Shown here: in pieces, positions 1 through 4,413 of the stretch
Numbering within the stretch: the first letter of the stretch is position 1
Layout of the letters: each line of letters opens with the position of its first letter
Assembly: GCA_937907585.1 (NCBI GenBank)
Contig: CALCVH010000012.1
Location: 1-6,407 of the forward strand
Length of the DNA: 6,407 nucleotides
DNA from: an uncultured Bacillota bacterium
GTDB taxonomy: Bacteria; Bacillota_I; Bacilli_A; Izemoplasmatales; UBA1188
Direction of reading: 5' to 3'
Made by a program: the position numbers and the translations under genes
Notes under the pieces: generated by a model
Told to the model about the DNA's origin: nothing
What the model saw: the letters and a program-made list of their open reading frames with translations, nothing else
The model's database searches: none

Positions 1-538
1 CAGCATAGCCATTTTTAGCTAATTCAGGTGTAGATGCAATTAGATAAGCAACTAATCTCTTAAAATCTTCGGTTTCAACTTTGGCAGCTTTCAATTCCTT
101 AATTTCATCTTTTGCTAATTCGATTATCTTTTCATAATCTTTTCTCTTTTGTTCGAAATCAGCCTTTGCTGTTTCATATAGTTCTTTAGCCATTGTTAAA
201 TCACTATTTGCTTGTTTTCTTTGTTCTTCAGTCAATTTAATACCGCTACTCATAACAGCCATAATGACTTTATAACGCTTCTTATAAAGCAAGTAGCCTA
301 ACAATGAACCTGCTAAACCTAAAGCACCACTCACAATAGGTGTTAGCCATTTGTTAAGGAACTCATTTAATTTCATACTTATTGTCACTTGTTCTTCTTG
401 TTCTACAACTTCAGTTGTTTGTGGTTCTTCTTCTTCAAGTGGTTCAGCATAAGCACTTATTTTACAGCCAATTCCAAAAGAAACGCCTAAAATACCTAAT
501 CCGATAATGATTTTTCTAAATTTCTTTCCTTTTTTCAT
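1..538 (-). CDS. Exported or membrane-anchored coiled-coil protein, partial (C-terminus off the left edge)
   Basis: I read 179 codons from an ATG at 536-538; the frame stays open to the window edge, so the end is missing. The start is supported by AAGGAAGG about 8 bases upstream. Residues 1-31 form a signal peptide: basic MKKGKKFRK, a hydrophobic run (IIIGLGILGVSFGIG), and an AYA site before Glu32. Cys25 lies in GIGC, which lacks the Leu/Val/Ile expected at -3 of a lipobox, so a lipoprotein is less likely. An acidic stretch (32-50) leads to a second hydrophobic segment (about 65-84, WLTPIVSGALGLAGSLLGYL) followed by KKRYK, as in a transmembrane helix with a basic cytoplasmic flank. Residues 103-165 are charged and heptad-like, suggesting a coiled coil. 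It has its own promoter and follows a terminator. A holin- or spanin-like lysis role, or a host-envelope role, is possible; nothing in the sequence decides this. Confidence 0.85.
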   Translation of the reverse strand, partial: MKKGKKFRKIIIGLGILGVSFGIGCKISAYAEPLEEEEPQTTEVVEQEEQVTISMKLNEFLNKWLTPIVSGALGLAGSLLGYLLYKKRYKVIMAVMSSGIKLTEEQRKQANSDLTMAKELYETAKADFEQKRKDYEKIIELAKDEIKELKAAKVETEDFKRLVAYLIASTPELAKNGYA

Positions 539-563
539 AACCAAACCTTCCTTTTCTTGAATT

Positions 564-589
564 TTAAAATCATTCTATAATGATTTTAA
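564..589. promoter_or_regulatory. Perfect 11-bp inverted repeat overlapping a promoter; candidate operator
   Basis: TTAAAATCATT at 564-574 is the exact reverse complement of AATGATTTTAA at 579-589, with a 4-base spacer (CTAT). On the minus strand the upstream arm contains the -10 element of the promoter at 583-611, and the repeat covers the predicted transcription start. That suits a dimeric repressor site. It could instead form an RNA hairpin at the 5' end of the transcript, but there is no U-tract after it on the minus strand, so a terminator is unlikely. Confidence 0.5.
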
Positions 590-611
590 CCCAAAAATTA
601 GGCGTTTGCAA
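583..611 (-). promoter_or_regulatory. Predicted sigma-70/sigma-A promoter for the 1-538 gene
   Basis: On the minus strand, TTGCAA (606-611, four of six matches to TTGACA) and TAAAAT (583-588, five of six to TATAAT) are separated by exactly 17 bases. The element lies between the terminator of the upstream gene and the ATG at 538, where a promoter is needed. The surroundings are A/T-rich, so chance matches are possible. Confidence 0.5.
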
Positions 612-654
612 TACTCGAAACAAAAACAAAACACAAAAAAGTAAAAAAAAGTGG

Positions 655-686
655 GTAAAAAACACAAAAAGGGAGTAAAGCTCCCT
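655..686 (-). terminator. Rho-independent terminator of the 685-1047 gene
   Basis: In the minus-strand transcript AGGGAG (686-681) pairs with CTCCCT (675-670) around a 5-base loop. UUUUUGUGUUUUUU follows. The stop codon of the gene lies within the stem. The U-tract is on the minus-strand side only, so it acts in that direction. The U-rich run continues down to about 612. Confidence 0.85.
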
Positions 687-1047
687 AATTTGCTACCCAA
701 AATACATCAACTATCTCGTTTTCAGTATTCCAAATATCCATAATATTACCAAAAATACTGCAAGTTAAATGTCCTTCAATTCTAATTATCAGTTTATGTT
801 CCTTAAAAAGTCTTGATAATTCACCTACAGTTATGTCTTTTGGTTTAAATAATGGCAATCCGTATTGTTCTTCTAAAACTTTGCCATAACACTCTCTCGA
901 TATAACATTACATTTGTTCTTATAACTGTTCTCTAATAAAACATTCTCTACAACATTATAATCTATATCTAATGTAAGGCTTATAGCTCTTACAACACAG
1001 TCACCTATAGTCTTTCCTTTAGGATTGACATTGTAATATATATACAC
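685..1047 (-). CDS. Small papain-like Cys-His protein, putative peptidase or amidase
   Basis: This 120-residue protein starts at GTG. The GTG overlaps the preceding TAG by one base (TAGTG), with GGAG a few bases upstream, and no other Met occurs until residue 103. The N-terminal NPKGKTIGDCVVRAIS places Cys17 at the start of a helix. Late in the protein come EGHLT (His93), then GNIMDIWN with Asp104 and Asn107 beside Trp106. A Cys near the N-terminus in GDC-xxRA, a His after a strand, and a following Asp/Asn is the order seen in papain-fold peptidases and transglutaminase-like proteins. I recall similar GDCxxRAI...GH...D.W proteins in phages of gut Firmicutes. The fold and catalysis are inference. 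It has no signal peptide, so it would act in the cytoplasm or in the virion. It is the last gene before a terminator. Confidence 0.85.
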   Translation of the reverse strand: MYIYYNVNPKGKTIGDCVVRAISLTLDIDYNVVENVLLENSYKNKCNVISRECYGKVLEEQYGLPLFKPKDITVGELSRLFKEHKLIIRIEGHLTCSIFGNIMDIWNTENEIVDVFWVAN

Positions 1048-1574
1048 TATTCTCCGCCCATTACTATTTCATATAAGTAGATACAAACTTTTTCGCTAGG
1101 ATCTATTTCTAAATCAGCATCTTCTAACCACGATTTAGCCATACCTAGATACATTCTTGAATCATTTGATACTGTAGGATAATCGCTTACGTGCATTAAG
1201 TAAATAGCATAAAATTCATCTTCATCATACTCTTTAAAATCAACACCCATTTGTTTAGCATTTGTGATTATTTGTTCTTTAGTTAGTCCAAATCTATCGA
1301 ACTTCTTTAATTTCTTAATCCAAGTCTTTAAATCTTGTTCATATTCTTCTTCGTAATCTTTATCAGCATAATCTCTCATAGCATAATCATACATTCTTCT
1401 ACGTTCTCTAGGTTGTTCATAGTCCATATAATCATTTTCATATTCGTATCTATTTCTACGTGGCATAGAACCTTCTCTATAATCATATTCAGGAGCGTAG
1501 TTTCTATCGCCCATTCTATAATCTCTTTTTTGTCTTTCACGATATGCTCTTTGTCTTAAATATCTATCTCTCAT
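1047..1574 (-). CDS. Arg/Tyr/Asp-rich phage protein with conserved helical C-terminal domain
   Basis: The protein has 175 residues, and the ATG at 1572-1574 has GGTGG 8 bases upstream. An ATG three bases earlier hits a stop after four codons and is excluded. Residues 1-78 are very low complexity, dominated by Arg, Tyr, Asp and Glu in patterns such as RDYR, DYREG, YDYAMRDYADKDYEEEY, and are probably disordered. Residues 79-173 look folded and mainly helical: DLKTWIKKLKKFDRFGL, then TKEQIITNAKQMGVDF, then DEDEFYAIYLMHVSDY, and a C-terminal EKVCIYLYEIV. I recall proteins of this shape (R/D/Y-rich head plus KKFDRFGL-type tail) in many gut Firmicutes phages, with no function known to me. It shares a one-base overlap with the downstream protease-like gene, so the two are probably translationally coupled. 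RNA or DNA binding by the basic, aromatic N-terminus is speculation. Confidence 0.9.
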   Translation of the reverse strand: MRDRYLRQRAYRERQKRDYRMGDRNYAPEYDYREGSMPRRNRYEYENDYMDYEQPRERRRMYDYAMRDYADKDYEEEYEQDLKTWIKKLKKFDRFGLTKEQIITNAKQMGVDFKEYDEDEFYAIYLMHVSDYPTVSNDSRMYLGMAKSWLEDADLEIDPSEKVCIYLYEIVMGGE

Positions 1575-1577
1575 ACA

Positions 1578-2018
1578 TTACACCACCTTATCAATATTCA
1601 TTATTACATTTGTATATGTTGCCTCAATTCCTGTATTAACAAGTGATAACTCTTTAGCAACAGTTGAATTGCATCCTAATACAGTTGTTGTATCTACTAA
1701 TGTATAATAATCAATAACTAAAGTTCTAAATTCAGTATCAGCAGTTGTTATTGTTTCATTTGCAAATGCACCTGGAACAGCAAAGCCGTTCTCATATAAT
1801 TGTAGTGCTACTACACCTGCAGCTGAACCGCTTGCGACAGCTGTGACTGTTATATGATAGATACCGTTTTGTTGTAAAATTACATCTTCGCCTGTAAAAT
1901 CAAAGGTTCTTGTTCCGTTAATTCTTTTACAGTATCTTCTATAGATTGAACCTAGTTCTACATTCCCATTTGTCACTACATCTTGTGTAGCTATATTTCT
2001 TGTTCCTAATAATAACAT
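1578..2018 (-). CDS. Putative beta-sandwich (C1q/TNF- or BclA-like) virion surface protein
   Basis: The protein has 146 residues; the ATG at 2016-2018 is preceded by AAGGAGAG with 6-base spacing. It is almost entirely beta-prone. The core reads FTGEDVILQQNGIYHITVTA, then AAGVVALQLYENGFAVPGAF, then FRTLVIDYYTLVD, and it ends TYTNVIMNIDKVV. The pattern of an NGIY strand, a VxLQLYENG-xxVPGA strand pair and a final hydrophobic strand is what I know from C1q/TNF-like jelly rolls, including C-terminal domains of collagen-like surface proteins such as BclA. No Gly-X-Y collagen repeat is present, so the domain stands alone. A trimeric decoration or fibre-tip protein is the likeliest reading, but it is an inference from the pattern. 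It lies 3 bases upstream of the R/Y/D-rich gene and just after a hairpin that may limit its transcription. Confidence 0.9.
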   Translation of the reverse strand: MLLLGTRNIATQDVVTNGNVELGSIYRRYCKRINGTRTFDFTGEDVILQQNGIYHITVTAVASGSAAGVVALQLYENGFAVPGAFANETITTADTEFRTLVIDYYTLVDTTTVLGCNSTVAKELSLVNTGIEATYTNVIMNIDKVV

Positions 2019-2044
2019 ATTAAACTCTCCTTCTTTTTAATAAT

Positions 2045-2070
2045 AAAAGCGCAAGGACTAAACCTTACGC
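2045..2070 (-). terminator. Intercistronic hairpin, probable partial terminator
   Basis: In the minus-strand RNA GCGUAAGG (2070-2063) pairs with CCUUGCGC (2056-2049) over 8 bp around a 6-base loop, followed by UUUUAUUAUU. One pair is a G-U wobble that would be a C-A mismatch in a plus-strand RNA, which supports minus-strand function. The next ribosome binding site is only about 20 bases further on and no promoter fits between them. Downstream genes probably depend on read-through. Confidence 0.65.
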
Positions 2071-2113
2071 CTAATAGATAATTAATCTTAAAACAGGATA
2101 ATTAGTCCTAATG

Positions 2114-2135
2114 ATTCAATATTTAATTATTGAAT
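2114..2135. repeat. 8-bp inverted repeat across a stop codon
   Basis: ATTCAATA (2114-2121) and TATTGAAT (2128-2135) are perfect reverse complements with a 6-base spacer. The TAA stop of the 2127-2795 gene lies at the spacer/right-arm boundary. The stem is A/T-rich and weak and may simply be chance. It could also stabilise the 3' end of that message together with the hairpin at 2045-2070. Confidence 0.3.
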
Positions 2136-2795
2136 GTTTGTGCCATTGCAACCACAACCGCATCCATAAGGGTTTGCTACTACATAAGCAGGAATTGGAC
2201 TAGGTGTTCTTAAAGCATTGACAATATTGCTAGTTTGTTGAGCTTGTGATAATTCGCCTCTTAAAGCTGTATTTTGTGCTTGTAAAGATGCTATCTTTTC
2301 TTGTGTCATATAGTCAATGATACGGTTTGCATTATCAGTAGCATTTTGTCTAGTAGCACATTCTTCAGTAGCAATTGTATATTTTAAATCAGCTAACTGT
2401 GCGCCTAAAGCTGAACCTACATTGTTAATAGTTTCTCTTGTTTGGCAGCAACAGTTTTGCATATTAAAGCCTAAATCATTCATAGCTAAACGATTTTCAT
2501 AACCATTTGTAGTAATTGCATTAATTACATTACCAAAATCAGTGTTTAAATCGGTTGTGATACCATCTAATTTATTTGTTATTTGCATAGTATCTAAAGC
2601 ATTATGAATTGATGCTTCAATGTCATTTGTTGCTTGGTAAGTGTGGTTGTTTCCACCAAAACCGAAACCATTACCACCCCAACCACCAAAGATGATTGCG
2701 ATTGCTAATAAACCCCAAATTCCTCCGAAGTCGCCTCCCCAACCATTGTTGTTATAACCATAGTTGATTGGCATTTCGCCTTCTACATAAGCCAT
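2127..2795 (-). CDS. Conserved phage protein: Gly-rich membrane segment, helical body, Cys clusters
   Basis: The protein has 222 residues; the ATG is preceded by AAAGGAG with 9-base spacing. Residues 11-50 are Gly/Asn/Trp/Phe-rich and include one hydrophobic run (about 24-39, GGIWGLLAIAIIFGGW) that could span a membrane. The body (about 55-195) is helical and includes QNCCCQTRETI (Cys115-117) and a second Cys in ATEEC (146). A likely coiled coil (155-190) follows. The C-terminus has PSPIPAYVVANPY and then alternating GCGCGC (Cys212, 214, 216). I recall this layout (Gly-rich hydrophobic N-terminus, CCC motif, helical body, PxPIPA-xxxxNPYG end) from numerous gut Firmicutes phages, where it is annotated hypothetical. 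Metal binding or disulphide cross-linking by the Cys clusters is inference. The adjacent small conserved genes suggest a virion-associated or membrane-interaction role. Confidence 0.92.
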   Translation of the reverse strand: MAYVEGEMPINYGYNNNGWGGDFGGIWGLLAIAIIFGGWGGNGFGFGGNNHTYQATNDIEASIHNALDTMQITNKLDGITTDLNTDFGNVINAITTNGYENRLAMNDLGFNMQNCCCQTRETINNVGSALGAQLADLKYTIATEECATRQNATDNANRIIDYMTQEKIASLQAQNTALRGELSQAQQTSNIVNALRTPSPIPAYVVANPYGCGCGCNGTNIQ

Positions 2796-2833
2796 AAGTT
2801 TATTCTCCTTTCTTAAATTAATTATTTATATTA

Positions 2834-2862
2834 ACGCTCACTTAATCTAGAATCATAAGCGT
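2834..2862 (-). promoter_or_regulatory. Intercistronic hairpin without a clear U-tract
   Basis: In minus-strand RNA ACGCUUAU (2862-2855) pairs with GUGAGCGU (2841-2834) over 8 bp, including two G-U wobbles, around a 13-base loop. It begins six bases after a stop codon and lies ahead of the AAAGGAG site of the 2127-2795 gene. The following UAAUAUAAAUAAUU is not a proper U-tract. It therefore fits a weak terminator, an mRNA processing site or a 3'-stabilising structure. Confidence 0.45.
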
Positions 2863-2867
2863 AAATA

Positions 2868-3128
2868 CTAGCCTTTAAGTGCTTTTATCAATTGCTGTGG
2901 ATCTATTCCACGCTGCTGACATATTTGATTAAACACTTGATTAGGATTTGCGCCACGCTTTAACTGATTTAATATCGGTTGTAGCTGTGGATTCCTATAA
3001 GCCAATTGCTCAAATAAAGCCATTGGATTTTTAGCGTTTTGAAACGCCTGATACATATTTTTCATTTCACCTAACCTATTTACGTTCATAGGATTAGATG
3101 GATTAAGTGTATTGAATGGATTACTCAT
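2868..3128 (-). CDS. Small helical NP-rich conserved phage protein
   Basis: This 86-residue protein starts at ATG 3126-3128, eight bases after the upstream TAG. Its ribosome binding site is weak (AAGTAGGT, overlapping that stop codon), so translation is probably coupled to the gene before it. The sequence is rich in Asn, Gln and Pro, with repeated Asn-Pro turns (residues 3-4, 9-10, 12-13, 34-35, 46-47, 61-62). Between them are short helices such as MKNMYQAFQNAK and QLQPILNQLKRG. The C-terminus reads FNQICQQRGIDPQQLIKALKG, with one Cys (70). I recall small proteins ending in a C-xx-(R/K)G-(I/T)-xP motif next to structural genes in gut phages. No enzymatic motif or membrane segment is present. 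A chaperone or minor virion component is possible; the function is unknown. Confidence 0.88.
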   Translation of the reverse strand: MSNPFNTLNPSNPMNVNRLGEMKNMYQAFQNAKNPMALFEQLAYRNPQLQPILNQLKRGANPNQVFNQICQQRGIDPQQLIKALKG

Positions 3129-3136
3129 ATTTTAAC

Positions 3137-3562
3137 CTACTTATTTTCGCTTTCTTTTGTATTTTCAAATTTAGATAGTAAATCATTAACCTTATTACTT
3201 AAAATGTCAAAATCAGCCTTTAACACATAATCATTATTTACAGGTTGATTTGTATTTTTTAGTTCATCTTCCTTAATTTCGGTTAATCTAAAATATCTTA
3301 AAGTTGACTGACCTACGCCATTAGCTGTTTTCATATAGCATAAAGGACTATCACTATCCATTAAAAGAATGGTTTGATTTGGCTGTAATTGAAATGATTT
3401 AGCTCCTTCGATACCATTAACAAAGGCGTATTGGTTCATTTGTGGTTGTTGTTGTTGATACATATTAGATTGCTGATACATATTAGATTGTTGATTGGGT
3501 TGTGGTGTGTATGGCTGATACGGCATACCATAAGGATAACCACCATAATTATAATTTGGCAT
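3137..3562 (-). CDS. Q/Y/P-rich conserved phage protein with a small beta domain and coiled-coil tail
   Basis: I take the ATG at 3560-3562 (141 residues) as the start. An in-frame GTG at 3580 is possible, but its first codons are themselves the ribosome binding site (AGGTGGAG, 6 bases before the ATG), so it is unlikely. Residues 1-44 are Tyr/Gln/Pro/Asn-rich and disordered, with a duplicated QQSNMY from an 18-bp tandem repeat. Residues 45-96 form a compact conserved block: YAFVNGIEGAKSFQLQPNQ, then TILLMDSDSPLCYMKTANG, then STLRYFRLTEI, which looks like a small beta fold. Residues about 110-135 (YVLKADFDILSNKVNDLLSKFE) are probably a coiled coil. I recall FVNGIEGAK...LMDSD...KT proteins from many gut Firmicutes phages, without a proven role. 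It is the first gene after the promoter at 3620-3628. A virion-associated oligomer is my best guess. Confidence 0.9.
   Translation of the reverse strand: MPNYNYGGYPYGMPYQPYTPQPNQQSNMYQQSNMYQQQQPQMNQYAFVNGIEGAKSFQLQPNQTILLMDSDSPLCYMKTANGVGQSTLRYFRLTEIKEDELKNTNQPVNNDYVLKADFDILSNKVNDLLSKFENTKESENK
3456..3491. repeat. 18-bp tandem duplication inside the 3137-3562 gene
   Basis: TGATACATATTAGATTGC (3456-3473) is followed directly by a copy (3474-3491) differing only in the last base. It is in frame and yields two SNMYQQ units in the disordered N-terminus. This looks like slippage in a low-complexity linker. Confidence 0.9.
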
Positions 3563-3619
3563 TTTATCTCCACCTTTCACATTTATTTTACAAATTTATG
3601 AAAAGAAAATCGTGGTAGA

Positions 3620-3628
3620 TTTATACCA
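3620..3628 (-). promoter_or_regulatory. Predicted extended -10 promoter for the 3562-to-685 gene block
   Basis: On the minus strand TGG-TATAAA fits the extended -10 pattern TGn-TATAAT with five of six matches in the hexamer (3620-3625). No good -35 is visible at 17 bases. It is placed between a strong terminator and the next ribosome binding site, with a predicted start near 3612 and a leader of about 50 bases. Confidence 0.45.
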
Positions 3629-3641
3629 AATTTAGACCAAA
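3620..3641. repeat. Tandem 11-bp direct repeat overlapping the promoter; candidate activator or repressor site
   Basis: TTTATACCAAA (3620-3630) is followed without a gap by TTTAGACCAAA (3631-3641), one mismatch in eleven. The 11-base period is about one DNA turn, so two proteins could bind on one face. The left copy contains the -10 hexamer and the right copy lies just upstream of it in the direction of transcription. The right copy also reaches the end of the U-tract of the preceding terminator. Confidence 0.5.
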
Positions 3642-3674
3642 AAGAAAACAAAAAGAGGATTTTTAATCCTCTTT
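3639..3674 (-). terminator. Strong rho-independent terminator of the 3683-4162 gene
   Basis: In minus-strand RNA AAAGAGGAU (3674-3666) pairs perfectly with AUCCUCUUU (3660-3652) around a 5-base loop, followed by UUGUUUUCUUUU. It starts eight bases after the TAG stop and isolates this gene from the next unit. Confidence 0.9.
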
Positions 3675-3682
3675 CATTACTA

Positions 3683-4162
3683 CTAATTCTCTTTATTGAA
3701 TATGCACGCCCTATATAGTAGTGCTTCTTTTATTGTTTTTAAATTATTATCTATCGTTTTCTTATCGCCTATTTCTTTTAGTTCAGCGTAAATATCATTA
3801 CAGTTCTTACGTTCTACAAAGAATTTATAAGCAATGCTCTTATCTCTAGCTTTTAGATAACTATCATCAATAATCTTTTTATATTCATCGCAAGTAAAAT
3901 CGCATCTATACAGTATTGGTAAGTTCGAAGCATATTTCTTGTGAAATTCTTTCATAGTTAATTTCATACTATTAGTTTGTAAATCCATTAACGTATTTAT
4001 TAAAACTGTATAAATAACCATTTTAAATGTATCTTCCGTTAGAGTTGGTTCCTTTTTAACACGACTTATTCTAGGATATGTTTCGCATAATACTCCTAAT
4101 GTTTTGTTAAACTCATTCTCAAAATCTTCTTGTAATTCTTTTGCTCTTATTTTCTCATCCAT
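3683..4162 (-). CDS. Helical protein with a possible C-terminal helix-turn-helix; candidate phage regulator
   Basis: I choose the ATG at 4160-4162 (159 residues). The in-frame GTG at 4169-4171 lies almost on top of GGAGAGG, which instead sits about 8 bases before the ATG. The protein is charged and helical throughout, with no membrane segment. An N-terminal helix (3-30) precedes a hydrophobic helix (45-62, TFKMVIYTVLINTLMDLQ). The C-terminal part runs from SIAYKFFVERKNCNDIYAEL through EIGDKKTIDNNLKTIKEALL (about 109-149). Its spacing, with a short helix NDIYAEL, a Gly-Asp turn and a longer basic helix, resembles the sigma region 4/helix-turn-helix pattern, but no clear family match is recognised. 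Unlike its neighbours it is a one-gene unit, with its own near-consensus promoter and a strong terminator. This is typical of a regulator and fits control of the promoter just downstream. That role is inference. Confidence 0.85.
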   Translation of the reverse strand: MDEKIRAKELQEDFENEFNKTLGVLCETYPRISRVKKEPTLTEDTFKMVIYTVLINTLMDLQTNSMKLTMKEFHKKYASNLPILYRCDFTCDEYKKIIDDSYLKARDKSIAYKFFVERKNCNDIYAELKEIGDKKTIDNNLKTIKEALLYRACIFNKEN

Positions 4163-4186
4163 AACTAACACCTCTCCACTTGTTTA

Positions 4187-4215
4187 ATTATATATTGTTT
4201 CGCAAAACATTACAA
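4187..4215 (-). promoter_or_regulatory. Near-consensus sigma-70/sigma-A promoter for the 3683-4162 gene
   Basis: On the minus strand TTGTAA (4210-4215, four of six) is followed after exactly 17 bases by a perfect TATAAT (4187-4192). The predicted start, near 4180, lies within 20 bases of the ATG, so the leader is very short and just contains the ribosome binding site. The spacer holds a small dyad, TGTTT-CGCA-AAACA (4196-4209 on the plus strand), that could bind a regulator. Confidence 0.7.
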
Positions 4216-4222
4216 GCGTTCA

Positions 4223-4402
4223 TTATTGTTCTTCTTCAATTTTTTCATCAGTTTCTACATAATTATATTGAACAGGTATATTATCATAAGCTTCAGCATA
4301 TTTAATATTTGTTTCTTTTTGTAAGATATAAAATCCTTCATCACTATATGTATGAATTTGTCTAATACCATTTTTACAAATATATTCTTCTTGTCTTATC
4401 AT
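4223..4402 (-). CDS. 59-residue acidic protein of the tail-fibre cluster
   Basis: This short gene runs from ATG 4400-4402 to TAA 4223-4225. The start is secure: a perfect AGGAGGG lies 6 bases upstream and begins within the TAG stop of the preceding LRR gene, so the two are translationally linked. The protein begins MIRQEEYICKNGIRQIHTYS, continues DEGFYILQKETNIKYAEAYD, and ends in an acidic YVETDEKIEEEQ. It has no signal peptide or membrane segment. Small proteins with a (K/R)TYSDxGF/Y-x-I...Y-xEA-xD pattern occur just after fibre or baseplate genes in many Firmicutes phages and are annotated hypothetical; I base this on memory of such clusters. A fibre-assembly factor or minor tail protein is plausible but unproven. 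No terminator follows before the next promoter. Confidence 0.92.
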   Translation of the reverse strand: MIRQEEYICKNGIRQIHTYSDEGFYILQKETNIKYAEAYDNIPVQYNYVETDEKIEEEQ

Positions 4403-4413
4403 ATTTAACCCTC

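Noticed and set aside
481..607. 10-bp inverted pair AAACGCCTAA (481-490) and TTAGGCGTTT (598-607)
   Set aside because: Arms are over 100 bases apart, one lies within a coding region, and there is no extension beyond ten bases; a chance match is reasonable.
612..670. Purine-rich plus-strand tract as a possible origin or pac site
   Set aside because: It is explained as the U-rich tail and spacer downstream of the terminator; there are no iterons or paired repeats to support an origin.
1335..1559. Plus-strand open frame of 74 codons
   Set aside because: It is antisense to the R/Y/D-rich gene and its Ile/Phe/Ser-rich product is the mirror of that low-complexity codon use; no ribosome binding site or promoter.
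3563..3580. GTG start six codons upstream for the 3137-3562 gene
   Set aside because: Those codons are themselves the AGGTGGAG ribosome binding site for the ATG at 3562, and nothing suitable precedes the GTG.
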